From Rhynchospora pubera (taxonomy: Eukaryota; Streptophyta; Magnoliopsida; Poales; Cyperaceae), in the NCBI GenBank assembly GCA_028095005.1, contig CM051459.1:15610699-15674698 (forward strand): 64,000 nt of DNA, given 5' to 3'. This document shows, piece by piece, positions 22,001 to 31,701 of the stretch. Both the position numbers and the translations under genes were made by a program. The stretch's first letter is position 1. Every line of letters starts with the position of its first letter. Below the pieces are notes generated by a model, which was not told where the DNA came from, ran no database searches, and was given only the letters and a program-made list of their open reading frames with translations.

Positions 22001-22014
22001 GTTGGGTTGATTGA
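13080..22014 (+). CDS. AN: ANGUSTIFOLIA, plant C-terminal-binding-protein (CtBP) homologue
   Basis: Coding exons are 13080-13697, 19702-19870, 19956-20086, 20176-20581, 20889-21265, 21357-21404, 21705-21821 and 21940-22014, encoding 646 residues, close to Arabidopsis AN. All introns are GT-AG and the frame is continuous. Exon 1 carries VPLSRLSDGRIESASVVLLHS, RAAQRRLRPWQLVLCLGS, the dinucleotide-fold-like LGIVGRSASARCLATRSLAF and YFDPGYE. Later exons carry AARRMDTLNDLLAASDLVSL, INTGSCQLIDDCALKQLL and DGAEGPQWMEAWV, which is the 2-hydroxyacid-dehydrogenase-like core. Next comes a plant-specific acidic/serine-rich region with a basic KKRPARRRSKQK patch. The C-terminal module includes LLKDGFVISLRARD, GGWFLDVVSNVTKRDPAAQF and the end DGITRWVD. 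In Arabidopsis AN controls polar cell expansion, leaf width and trichome branching through microtubules, and it is found near the Golgi (established). Intron 1 is 6.0 kb because it holds an antisense CRM retrotransposon. All coding exons are intact. Confidence 0.95.
14494..14926 (-). repeat. 3' LTR of the CRM-like element
   Basis: Its terminal 130 bp (14797-14926) encode the last 42 residues and stop of the polyprotein. It differs from the other LTR at three sites, all inside this coding part. Confidence 0.92.
14797..19137 (-). CDS. Gag-pol polyprotein of the CRM-like retrotransposon, intact
   Basis: This is 1446 codons without a break. In order: retrotransposon gag (about residues 70-230), CCHC knuckle CHRCQELGHYANEC (285-298), retropepsin DTG (379-381), reverse transcriptase (about 590-770, YFDD at 722-725), RNase H (about 860-985, first aspartate in DCDASKVGIGAVL), integrase zinc-binding H2C2 (about 1051-1090) and integrase DDE core with D1117, D1178 and E1214. 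After the core comes the GPDY/F-like segment (DLVWVYLSRDRYPLG ... KFGPCQILEKMGNNAYRV) and a short C-terminus encoded in the LTR. All catalytic residues are present. One RT oddity is SNALSTFMR where SNAPSTFMR is usual. Autonomous activity is plausible but not shown. Confidence 0.93.
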   Translation of the reverse strand: MSNNDPPKEPNLITVLEAIQRSQDQMMQLMTAMMGQMTTRQHGQPVVQPQEERPNRDGGNNRWDGGFRIEIPEFAGGLSADGFLDWVTTVDEILSLKEVPPDKQVSLIAIRFKDRAASWWQSFRYSRYLEGQPLLRDWSELKREMTKEFLPLNFRQTIFQQLQGLVQGSKSVEDYTLEFYRLVARNQLRETEEQLVARYLHGLRPTIQDALCVHTIGTVAEAQTKARAVEQSLVRNRTLANNRGNIGAANNTNQSFLKPNLNVNNPKLPQLTGPKPTNRRSNVRCHRCQELGHYANECPKARAQLYINEEEEYEVPVQTMNGENDEEDVFVVQPDDVHGESLISRRLCLAPRTDEDWRRRDIFTANCTIDNKRCKVIIDTGSWENMISEEAVRKLALSTIPHPHPYRLGWVKQGSEIRVDKRCCVSLAFGPHYRTEIQADVVPMDAAHVILGRPWQFDNSVVYDGRAHTYTIHMDNKRIVVQPLRHEERGEKKTIFCLPKTEFEEAVAEETVCFAVVSRTFVTTEGIHECPDEIKSVLAEYNDVLGDVPDALPPLRDIQHQIDLLPGASLPNRPHYRMTPQQHDELKRQVQELLEKGFVRESISPCAVPALLVPKKDGSWRMCVDSRAINRITVKYRFPIPRLEDLLDQLSGAKVFSKIDLKSGYHQVRIKPGDEWKTAFKTKDGLFEWTVMPFGLSNALSTFMRMMNQVLRPYLNDFVVVYFDDILIYSKTKEEHKQHLQQVLATLRVQQLYVNAKKCVWQVEELLFLGFMINAAGISPDKSKVQAVVDWPVPTTISEVRSFLGLAGFYRRFIRHYSRIAAPITDLLKSPQFGWTHEAQLAFEELKEKLVAAPLLALPNFEKLFEVDCDASKVGIGAVLSQEGKPVAYYSEKLNGAKLNYSVYDLELYAVVKALHYWRHYLLHQEFVLFSDHKALAFLQGQHKLSARHAKWIASLQEFTFSIKHKSGETNKVADALSRRHALVTAMTVQTLGFEHVRHTIREDEDFKPIIDAVDNNMRNDYSFHDGYLFKGHCLCIPNTSLRILIIQELHQQGHFGQEKTSKLVKERFYWPGIDKDVKLFVKRCRVCQQAKGTDSNKGLYTPLPLATAPWRDISLDFIVGLPRTKKGHDSIMVIVDRFSKMAIFTACKTTMDASKIADLYFKEVVRHYGIPISIVSDRDVKFMSHFWKELWKKLGTVLKFSSPYHPQTDGQTEVVNRSLGNMLRAQVKTLGSWDSVLPKVEFEFNSSFNRSTGYSPFQVLYGFNPRGPLDLLPIEGPNSGTKKVDQLLEGLLSIHEQVRKNLEDSYAKYKQQVDVSRVEVNFDVGDLVWVYLSRDRYPLGAYNKLKPRKFGPCQILEKMGNNAYRVQLPDDMNITNVFNVRHLYPFHGDNPSLRPSLEEEGEHDAGLTKGAPGVDTPGAESEQGKSLRPSITQVYKRRHNSETQT
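14927..14945 (-). promoter_or_regulatory. Polypurine tract of the retrotransposon
   Basis: On the minus strand AGAAGAGGAGGGGGAGCA directly precedes the 3' LTR. It lies inside the gag-pol frame, so purine content and protein sequence constrain each other here. Confidence 0.75.
19153..19170 (-). promoter_or_regulatory. tRNA-Met primer-binding site of the retrotransposon
   Basis: On the minus strand TGGTATCAGAGCGGGTTC starts three bases after the 5' LTR end. It matches the 3' end of initiator tRNA-Met, the usual primer of plant chromoviruses. Confidence 0.85.
19174..19606 (-). repeat. 5' LTR of the CRM-like element
   Basis: It is identical to the other LTR except at three positions near its U3 end. 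It lies just 95 bp before ANGUSTIFOLIA exon 2. Confidence 0.92.
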
Positions 22015-22885
22015 TCTAAATTTTTGGTGAGATATTTCAACTCAGCCCAATTCTTCTTCTTATGTTTGGATTCTACGTACTGTTTCTCAGTAACAACGTC
22101 AAATTTTGAAATGTGTAGCTTAGTTAAGGTTCATTTGTATTGAATTTCCAGCTTGCTTTGTTCAGATTGACTTTGTTGTCGGCTGGAATTGTAATTGATT
22201 TGGTTTCCACATGATGATTCTGTTTTGGAATCGACAATTTTAGATTTAGATTATTAATCTGCGAAAGTAGAAACATATGTTACATCTTGTGCATCTATTG
22301 GATCATTGAGTAGAGAGCATGCGTTCCTGACATTAATGTTACTTTTTCAGCCTGAAGATTTTTTCCATGTGTTTTCATGTAACGTTATTTGTTAAAAAGA
22401 TGTCAGAAATCACTCTGTTCTTTACCTTGTTAAAGGTGATTGTATTCACCTTCCTTTCCTTTCTCCCTTGCTGGCTGACTTAACATGGAAATTGCTTTCT
22501 TTTGTTTTTTTTAGTAAATTATCATGGAAATTGCTGTACAAGTTCTATGTACAAGAATTTCAAAAATTCCTCAAATCTGCATGTAAAGAACGCCTATCTA
22601 CAAGTTCTATGTACGTGCGACTTATTGTTGTTTTCATCCGTCAGCAACTAGCTCTAAAGAACGCCTTTCTATTTTAAAACGCATGCGTATATATCAGAAA
22701 TGACTCGTATGCTCTCTATTATCTTTTGTAATGAACGGATAGACTCACAAGTTCCCTGATTTATTTTTCTTTCCACTTGACAGATAACAGCGGCTTGTCC
22801 ACTTTCTTCCAGAAATACAACCTTATAAAAAATATTAGATTAGAGACTAAAGATTGCTCTGTAGTCTGTACGAATACAAAGAACC

Positions 22886-23035
22886 CAAGGCAGTCTCAAA
22901 TATAGTTTGTTGTAAAGTTTTGGTGTTGCGCTGCTCGAGATTCTGACTGTTACGATTACTGAGGTTGCTATGATACACCTTTTTTTTTTTTTGAATTGGA
23001 TATGATACACCTGACTTACTGAAGTGGGTGCATAC
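22886..23035 (+). repeat. Dispersed direct repeat, copy 1
   Basis: The segment with TAAAGTTTTGGTGTTGCGCT in its middle is repeated with small changes at 25009-25148. The match covers about 95 bp well and weakens after ATACACCTG. GTGGGTGCATA occurs near the end of both. Confidence 0.75.
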
Positions 23036-24539
23036 GGTGGACGGTGGTACAGGGATGATTGGAGATCAGAGGTTTTTGATGTGGAATTAATAGAACTGGA
23101 GGATTAGATGTGGGTTCTCATGAAATTGGCGATCACTAAATTGTAAATTTTGTAAGTTTTCAAAAATATATGTGACTGAGGGTAGATATTGGTTACAGAA
23201 AATAATAAAATCTACAGGAATATAGAAAAAGGGAGAATGAAAAGAGGGAATAAACTATTATTTATTAACCTTATTTTGTGGAACATTGTATTAGACAAGG
23301 ACATATTGATACTGAAAAAGTACATATTCCTGCATAATTCTAGTTGAAAAAACTGTTGTTATTATCTGAAAGAAAAGATTACTTTTTTTTTTTTTGACAA
23401 AATGCAACAAAGGTAAAATGATACCCCATGTACATGTAAGTATGTGGCTGCTTGTTTCCTTCTAATAGTTGTTAGTGTGTGATTAAAAAGTTTTTTTTTA
23501 TCAAAATCATCAAATTTTGATATCAGACTAATCAATGACAACATTGAAAAAAAAATTGGAAATAAGTATTGTTTGGTAAAATGATCCCTTCTGGCATTTG
23601 AATTTCTTTCACTCCGACTCTTACTAGCTCAATCTTTCTTTTAAATACAAGATATGCTTGTTTACTTTTTTTTTTTAAATGATCTTTCAATTCAAATTAT
23701 TCTGCGTAAAATTAATTATTTTTTCAAATTTAAGCTTAGGGGGAATAGGAAGCAAAAATCGTCAAATATTAGTGAAGGTTATCAGATCGCTTGACGGAAT
23801 AAAAAAAAGGGGGGGAATTGAATCACGTCCTTAACAACAGAGAGGTATTTATTTCTAAAGATCTTTGCAAATTAAATCAAACTTTCAACAATTTTACTTT
23901 GCTAGAAGGGATGTCACCAAATATTCAGCAACTAACTATGTAAAGCTGATTCTAAATCAGCAAAAAGGGTACAATTTAATTAGTTCCAATTTCAGAGAGA
24001 ATTACGCTACACAGTTAACATATCTAAAAAATACAGCGATATTGTGTATTTTGCAATTGTGCATACAGCGCAATAGTAAGCTATTGTAGATGAACAACAT
24101 TGCAGAGGTACTAGTAAAAGGTAAAAGAGTCTCCTCTCCCAAACAGGTATAGCTCTGGACCTTGGTTAAATCCAATCAGCCTTTCAACAATTTCTTCTAT
24201 CCGTAAGTCTGAAATACTCTCCTCTTTAGTCCTTCGATCCCTTGTGAAAGCGAAAGATCCTCTCAAACTTCTCTTCGCACCCACCCAATTTCAAACAGTG
24301 TGAAAGCAAAACCCAAAAAGATTCCCATCCTAACGGTCATTTGCGCGAGGAAAGCGCTGCGAAGGTTCCTTCGCCTCATGTAGCCATGTCCGGTTCCGAA
24401 CTTGAATGTGTTTCCCATGTCGCCTCGTTAGTCCCACACGGAGCCAGAGATCTCCTTCCTGCGTTAGAAGCCCTATATAATAGGGGGTACCCCTACCCAT
24501 TTAGAACACACTCAGAAGCTTTGGGGTTGGGCTAAGCGC

Positions 24540-24825
24540 CTGACCTTGGGTGGTGGGGTCGGGCTGAGCGCCTGACCTCTAGGGGGTCAGGGTTATGGTG
24601 CCCTGGCTCCAAGGGTCTGGGCCTAAGGCGGCCCGGCCTCGGGGGAGGGAAGGGGGTCGGGGCCTAAGGCGGCCTGGCCTTGGGGGAGGGGAGGGGGTTG
24701 GGGCCTACGAAGGCCAGGCAGGGGCCTACGAAGGCCCGGCCTCGGGGGAGGGGAGGGGAGGGGGTCGGGGTGGCCTGGCCTCGGGGGAGGGGAGGGGGGA
24801 GGGGCCTACGATGTTGTTCTGCTAT
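24540..24825 (+). repeat. G-rich degenerate tandem array, quadruplex-prone
   Basis: The array consists of units built on GGCCTCGGGGGAGGGGAGGGGG and GGGGCCTACGAAGGCC. It begins with two GCGCCTGACC-containing units. It has many runs of four or more G on the plus strand. A short piece of the same unit (GGTGGCCCGGCCTCGGGGGC) recurs at about 25508. It stands out strongly from the AT-rich surroundings. Confidence 0.8.
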
Positions 24826-25008
24826 TAAAATCATGCTGACAGTGTGCAACATGGGGGTCCCGTTCAATATCTTCTGACTTGTCACCTGCTTAAATATCTG
24901 GGAGGATTTATGACTTATGAGCTACCTTGTTTAAGCTGTGTTTGGCTACTTTCAGCTATCTCTATCACGAAATGTTTGACAAATCATGTGCGTGTTTAAT
25001 GACAAAAT

Positions 25009-25148
25009 GTACCAAGACAGTTTCAAATATAGTTAGTTGTAAAGTTTTGGTGTTGCGCTGCTTGAGATTCTGATAGTTAAAGAATACTGAGGATGCTAGT
25101 ACACCTGTGGAATTGTAAAGATCTGGAGAATGAGATAGTGGGTGCATA
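25009..25148 (+). repeat. Dispersed direct repeat, copy 2
   Basis: This is the partner of 22886-23035, about 2.1 kb away in the same orientation. Confidence 0.75.
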
Positions 25149-25781
25149 GTCATTTATTGTATTTTCTAATCTCTATTTTATCAACAAAGCTATTTGGAGA
25201 TAATTATAACATACGACATATTGAATTTCAAGACATTGAAAAATTCTTATATTGTGGCTTCCATGGAGATATTACTTGGCCAACTGTTTGAGGGAATCAG
25301 TCCCTCGGTTCTTGCATGGTACCGAGGTCGGACATGCATACACCAAAATTGCATTGATTGGACATGTTTGTGACAAAGTTATGCAGTGTATTAGAGGTAA
25401 CTGAGACGGTTGAGATTAAAAATGAGAACTTGCGAAAATGGAAGCAGATTTTCAAAGATATTGCAACCCAAGGGGATAAACTGCCCGGGGGTCAGTGCCT
25501 AATTAAGGTGGCCCGGCCTCGGGGGCGGGGCAGAGAGGGGTCGGTGAAATGATAGGTGCTGAGTATATATATAATGTCAATAATACTAGTATATCTCGGG
25601 TGTACAAAATCTGATTTCCAGCCTTCACTGCATCTGGGGTATGTACCAGCATTTCGGTGGCACTGCTTCTACTTAGGACAGTGTTTAATCAAGACATCAA
25701 CTCTGGTCGCAATTGCAGATTAGTCCAAACTTTTCTTTCTATGTGTACATGAAAACAATCTATTTGTTCCTTAATGCAAAG

Positions 25782-25857
25782 CTGAAGACCTAAGAGAGGC
25801 GTTCAAAAGATTTGGTCCAATATGGGATGTTCACATTCCCAGGAACTACAACACCGG
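25782..25857 (+). pseudogene. Orphan RRM exon of an SCL/SR-type splicing factor
   Basis: Between an acceptor AG (25780-25781) and a possible donor GT (25858) lies 76 bp encoding AEDLREAFKRFGPIWDVHIPRNYNTG when a split first codon is assumed. This matches the first half of the RRM in plant SC35-like SCL proteins (pattern DLR..F..FG...D..IP..Y.TG). The neighbouring exons expected on either side (RNP-2 strand before, RGFGF RNP-1 after) were not found nearby. It is therefore a captured or relic exon, or part of a gene too decayed to read. Confidence 0.55.
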
Positions 25858-28800
25858 GTTAGCAGTATTACACTTTTCCAGAATTTTGCTAATTATTTCT
25901 TTCATTTTGAAAATACAATCATATTTTCCTAAATCTTGTTGGTTTAGTTGGGCACCCAATAAAAATACTATATCAATTCTTCTTTTTAAGATTGTGTTTA
26001 TTTTCAGATGAATTGTCTATTGAAAAGATCCACATGGGATGTGTAATAGTTGGTTCCAAGATATGTATTTTGGACCGCCAAAGCATGACAACCTCCTATC
26101 TCTACAAATTTCAGAGTTGGTTGGCCGTTTCTATATCACAAGCTCCTATAAACTAGGATTATGTTATTTTGTTGATCATTTCATTCCCATAAATTAATTA
26201 AATACTTTAGATGTAATGGGGATTAATGGGGTCTACAACAAGTGTAGTGTTTTATTATTACATTTAGATTTACAAACCATTTTATCTTTCTTCTATCATG
26301 TAATGAAATACAATTTGAGTTAGTGTATTTGCCTACTGGCACCTCTTTATCTTTTTGTTTGTTACCATCCATTTGTCTATTGTACTGATTCTTTAAAAGA
26401 CAGGAATGACAGACAGTGTGTACCAATATGAAGCAAACTTGCAATTAGGCAACACTATTTACTTTATCAACACTTACGTGTAGTATGTTTAATGATGTCA
26501 CTTTATAATTTATAAGGGAGGTGAATCAGATTCAAGAGCAGTACTGCTGTAGTTCGTTAGCTAATAATTTACCTCAGTAGATAACACTAGAAAGAACAAA
26601 ACAACCTGGATGTTCTTCCAGAGGCCAACATATAATAGACAAATATCAATGGAGATCATGTATAAGAAAGCTGCTGAACTTATATCAAATACAAACAAAG
26701 CTAATATAAAATGTGAGTAAAGCTAATTCATGACTAATATTAGATATGAGTAAAGCTAATTCATCAATGGATATCATGTATACGAAAGCTGCAGCACCGC
26801 TGAACTTCACAAATATAATGGCACTTCTCAAGAGAATTCATCAATCTGGTACTGCTCCCCCTTTACCATATCAGATATTAGTAAAGCTAATTCATTGACT
26901 TAACTTATATCCCTTAAATTCGGTTCCAGAGAGAAAGAAGGAAATGACAAATTGAACACCAATACTAAAATACTAAATATCGTTTACACAATTAAGCCCT
27001 CGATTTTTACAAAATACACCATTCACTTTTTTGAGTGCTATTCTAATGATCTTATTTCTTCAACCATATCCTTTTGGCGCTATAGGATGATGAATTGGTG
27101 AAGTCAATTGCTTCCTGTATTAGCATAGCAATGCATAGGCATATGACAGAAGTACTTGAAAAGAAATGCTGGCATGTAAACTTAATATTCATGTCAAATT
27201 AAAGAATTTAATGGATAAAAATTGACTATCAAGAAAACTCAAAAGCAAAAGAAGAACACTCATAACTTCATAACAGTCTCTCTCAAACCCAGCCATAGCA
27301 GCTTGAAAGTACTGCCCCGCATTACGTGGAAGAAAAGAATAAAACAATCAGCATGAGAGAATAACAAACTGTATAGCATGGCAGCCAAAAAAAAAAAAAA
27401 AAAAAAAAAACAACAACAACAACAACTACAAGTACTGCCAAGTACGATACTGATCAAATAAGTACAGTGCTGTGGCTTCTCCACTTGGCTGGTTAAATCC
27501 AAACAGACCCATCTTCCATCTCAATAAATCTTATAGCCCAATTTAGAATTGATTTGCACTTCAAGTAATTAAATATAATCGCAAAGAAAAATCTACAGCA
27601 TGTTTGACTATTATATGTTAAACAAATACCAATACCAATAGGATTGATTTGCACTTTAAGAAACATTGAATACATTTGCAAAGAACCAAATAAAATCTAG
27701 CTATTATGCAAGCAAATACCAATATGCTTCAAACACTGGTCGATTGATGTACTAATGATGTTCATGAGATTTGGATCCATCAAGAATACTCTGAGCCCTC
27801 TCACCAATCAATTGATGAGTACAAATTGGTGACATGCTGAGTGCACTTTTTTCGATTTCAATCAAAATCTAAACCTTAGGTCTATGTATTACTTTGTGAT
27901 ACTGGCAACCTGAGTCCAAATAGAAATTAAGTACCTCTGTGTGTGGGCAGAAGAGAGGCGATTTTTGCGCACAATCGTAGCACGGCGACGAAGACATGGG
28001 TTTGGTTTGCACGCGACAATTGAAAATTGGATTTCAATATTGCTACGGACCTGAATCAAATTTTTAGATAAAATTAACTATTTTCGGCCGGTAAATGAGA
28101 TGAGAATTTGCCTATAAACATTATATTTACATCATCATTTGAAATAATTCACACGTTTTGCATTTAATAAACTCCCATCTGGCTCCGCCAGTTATCACAA
28201 ATAGTCAGTTTAACCCCCACATTGCATCTGTAGCTTAATTTGAATCTGTAACAGCTCAAACCTTCAAAATTTTTCTGTCATCAAATAATTGTGAATCCAA
28301 CAGCATATTGAAATCCAAATTTCATCTTAATATATAACACCATCAGTTTATTATTGAATCCGATTCAACAGCAATATTCAAATAAAATTAATAATAATAA
28401 TAAATAAACTGATAGTGCCATAAAAATAAATAATTGAATTTCAATATTTCAATATATATAGGCAAATTCTAATCTTATTTCCCGGCCAAAAATAGTTATT
28501 TTTATCTAAATAATAACACCATCGGTTTATTTATTATTATGAAATCTAAATTTGCAACTTTAATATATATACAGAGCTGCCAAATGAATTAACAAAAGAT
28601 TACAACCCCATTCTATTTTTTTAATATTTTAAATTGGAGGCTTAAAAACTTTAGATTCAAATATGTTAATAGTATTAAAATGAGGCCATGACGCCATGTC
28701 CATAGTGGTATCAATTTTTTTTATAGCATTGGAAATGCAAAATCGTAGTGTATTATATTTTGTCATATTGCATCAAGTAGTTGTTTTCGTATCCGTATTA

Positions 28801-29136
28801 CATAGAAGACCACGAAGTATATGATAGTCATGCATTTTAGTGTTATAAAACTTTCAAACTAAAATCCTATATTTGCATATGCGATTGGGTGTCAAATTTG
28901 TCGAAATTAAGAACTATATTTAAATATTAATCATTTAGTTATTAGTTAATATCAATCACGAAGAACTATTCACTGAAAATGATAAAAGTTTGGTCTCGCA
29001 TGGATTTAACAAAAGAAAAGAAGAAGTCAGTAGAACACCTTACGACACTTAAAATTGTTCAAACTCTTCCACAAATTGATAAAATTTATGTCACATAAAC
29101 ATCTCTAAAGGGTTTTGTGTATGGAACTCCACAAAT
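25858..29136. other. Intergenic, AT-rich
   Basis: No gene is supported. It contains a poly(A)-(CAA)n tract (about 27389-27425) and a foldback element (28066-28506). The rest is AT-rich with many stops in all frames. Confidence 0.6.
28066..28506. mobile_element. Foldback / MITE-like inverted-repeat element
   Basis: The arm at 28066-28114 (AGATAAAATTAACTATTTTC, then GGCCGG and GAATTTGCCTATA) is nearly the reverse complement of 28454-28506. Shorter nested inverted segments (AACACCATCAGTTTATT and AATAAACTGATAGTGCC) lie inside, so the whole block can form a branched hairpin. No target duplication was assigned. Confidence 0.65.
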
Positions 29137-29694
29137 TTAGAACCTACGCTCCTTCTCAAGCTCCTCTTTCCAAAGAACAGGCCAGTTCTTCTGGATTTGC
29201 TCAAATCCCAGAAAAGAACCCTCTTTGTCAGGATCCCAGCTCGCAGACAGGGTACCATAAGCCATGCCGAGGGATCCGGTGCCGAAGGAAACAAGTACAA
29301 TAAACAATGCCGCCCATGCCGGAAACTCAAGTCCCTGCTCTTTGACTGCCTTATCAATAATAAAAATCATACTCATTCCCAACCCGATCGGTAACCCAAC
29401 TGCGATCGCTATACGCTGCAGCATCCTGTCAAATACCGGCTTTGGTATCTCGTCATCGTTTTTGGCAATTCGATTTTCTTGTGGTTTCTCTTCTTTGGGA
29501 ACTCTTTTCATTTCAGAGACTGAAACTGCAGGATCTGATACTCTTCTCCTTTTAGCATGCAGCTCATTTGTTCTTAATTTTCTTTTCTGAATTAAGGGTG
29601 AGAATGTGGAAGGAATTATAGGTTGGGTTATTATTGAGTTTCGTTTAAGCCATGTGGGGGGAGATTGGAGGCGTACATGGATGAGACTTTCCAT
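29137..29694 (-). CDS. PAM68-like chloroplast membrane protein (DUF3464)
   Basis: This intronless frame encodes 185 residues. The N-terminus (about residues 1-60) is basic with few acids, as in a chloroplast transit peptide. The core shows IPKPVFDRMLQRIAIAVGLP, a first membrane segment (about 92-117), a second (about 127-150), then SASWDPDKEGSFLGFEQIQKNWPVLW, which is the family signature. In Arabidopsis PAM68 assists photosystem II assembly in the thylakoid, and a paralogue has been linked to NDH complex assembly (established for those proteins). Which of the two this represents is not decided here. Lack of introns is consistent with this family. It stands alone, with AT-rich DNA on both sides. 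Confidence 0.85.
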   Translation of the reverse strand: MESLIHVRLQSPPTWLKRNSIITQPIIPSTFSPLIQKRKLRTNELHAKRRRVSDPAVSVSEMKRVPKEEKPQENRIAKNDDEIPKPVFDRMLQRIAIAVGLPIGLGMSMIFIIDKAVKEQGLEFPAWAALFIVLVSFGTGSLGMAYGTLSASWDPDKEGSFLGFEQIQKNWPVLWKEELEKERRF

Positions 29695-31701
29695 GGCTTA
29701 ATTTCCGCGCTTGTGTGCTACTAAGCGCTGAGCTCCTTATCCTCAAAACCTACAAGGCTACAAGGAGATATTTACAACTGTGGGTCCCAACTCCCAAGTC
29801 CCAACCCCTTAACAATCTAAGTCTAAGATACCGAATACCGATGCCTTTAAAAGTTTAAATTTAAATGCGAGAATTTTATTTATTTATTTTTTGCTATTGC
29901 TTTTCCTTTCATACATTGAAGATAGCTGATAGCAGATAGCAGATAGCAGATAGCAGGTCCCTGCTAGCTAAATTCTGAACCGTTCGATTTTATAAAATGG
30001 CCCGGATCAAATACTGCCGTTGCATAAAACAAAGAAAATTCAATGTGGCCCATAATTTTTCTGAAGCTTTAACTCAGTCTTCGAAACTTTTATTTGTCCG
30101 TACCTGATCGCCTCGCCAAAGAAACTAGCGAAAGCGGTCTACCGTTATTTTTCTCCCCATTTTTTTCTTTTTTTCTTTATCGTTACATTTTTTTTTTCCT
30201 TTTTTAAATTCGCCTTGCAGTCCCAAAATCGTATTAGGAAAGTGTGTTAAGCGTCAATAAAATCCGATCATCTAATTATCCAAATTATGTCTTACTTAAT
30301 CAGATAGACACTGTTTTAATTTAGACAAATTCTACAATAGTCTAATTTTTTAATATAATAAGCTCAAAAACATGTCGTTCATTTAACATTACAAGGAAAG
30401 TAATTCATTAGAACTGAAATCGGGAAGAAAAAAAAATTAATTCCCTAGAACGTCTCTTTAATTTATTATATAAAACAAAAAAATAAACTAAATCACACAT
30501 TCACACTACCAAAGAAAAAAATAATAAAAATAAAAATCCTCCAAATTCTGCACTTTGGTATGGATTGTAAATTAAGAAGGGACAGTTGCCATTATTTCAT
30601 TGACACACAAATGACGGTACCGTCGTCGTTTTAAGTCGTCGACCCTAAATAGTAATACTGTTCTGCTGCGTTTGTTCAGGTGCCCGACTTGGCATGTGCC
30701 AATTATGCCAGCCAACTGCTAACACATTGCCTCAATTAATACCAGAACGCATCAGTGCCCATTTTGAGAAAATTATTTAATCTGTACACTACGGGGTCGT
30801 TTGGCAACTGACAACATCAAAATTTAGTGACATCAAGAGTTAAATTAGTATTTTGAGATTAGTGTTTGAGGTTAAAGTTAGTAAAAATTAGTAATTGTTG
30901 TTTGGCACGATAGGTTAAGGTTAGTGATCAAAGTGAATGCATTTACTTATACATTCATTTTAATTTAGACATTGTAGAATTCAAAATTTTTAATCTTGAT
31001 ATTTTGAAAATTTGAAGTTTTAAAAATTAAAAAGTTGAAACTTTGAAATTTTCAAATCAAATTTTGAATTTTTGAAATTTGAAATTTTAAATTTTAAATT
31101 TTGAAATTTTAAAATTTGAAATTTGAGATTTGAAATTTGAAAATTTAAAGTTTAAAATTTGAAAATTTAAAGTTTGAAATTTTGAAATTTAAAATTTTGA
31201 AATTTGAAAATTCAAAGTTTGAAATTTTGAAATTTGAAAATTTAAAGTTTGAAATTTTGAAATTTTAAGGTCAAGGTTTTTCTTTTCATATACGATATAA
31301 TATTTTTTTAGTATTAGAGGAATCCTCAAATATGGAATGATCAAGTTAGGGAGGTAGTATTAATTCCGTTGACTCCAAAATTGTTTGGCAATGGAAGGTT
31401 CACAAGTTAGCTCGTATTTGGCAATGAAAAGTTCATAAGTTAGTTTGTTGATCTAGAGTCAAACTAAATTTGTGGTTGCCAAACAGGCCCGACAAGTGTT
31501 GCTGATCATCCTGTAGCAGCAGTGCCATACTCCTTCCATCACTCACTCATACGACATAAAAGATAAAACCCACGGCTCTGGAAACAAAAGAAAACATCAA
31601 ACATCTATTTCACTCGAAATTAAATACTCTCTCCAATTTGCCTATTTTATGTGCGTTCTTCCAAAAATGTTTTACCATAACTAAAGATTTAGCAAGTGAC
31701 A
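29695..31701. other. Intergenic between PAM68-like and AnPRT-like genes
   Basis: Contains an (AGATAGC)n run (about 29927-29956), a candidate TIR element with an AT-rich repeat array (30793-31490), and the promoter/5' UTR of the next gene. No gene is seen. Confidence 0.6.
30793..31490. mobile_element. Candidate TIR element filled with TTTGAAATTT-type repeats
   Basis: The left end GGGGTCGTTTGGCAACTG and the right end GTTGCCAAACAGGCCC are near-complementary termini. The interior at about 31010-31275 is a degenerate array of TTTGAAATTTTGAAA and AAATTTAAAGTTTGAAA units on a near-pure A/T background. No clean target duplication was found. Confidence 0.55.

Larger units (their letters stand above)
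22015..25781. other. 3' UTR of AN and intergenic DNA with repeats
   Basis: The AN 3' UTR occupies the first part. The rest holds a duplicated block (about 22886-23035 and 25009-25148), a short island (24300-24540) with a TATA-like CCCTATATAATAGGG at about 24472, and a G-rich array (about 24540-24825). No gene is supported. Open frames in the G-rich array are by-products of its base composition. Confidence 0.6.

Noticed and set aside
24595..24885. Gly/Arg/Pro-rich proteins in both strands of the G-rich region
   Set aside because: By-products of a G-rich tandem array open in several frames.
22886..25148. LTR retrotransposon with the duplicated blocks as LTRs
   Set aside because: No TG..CA ends, PBS, PPT or pol sequence between them; kept only as a repeat finding.
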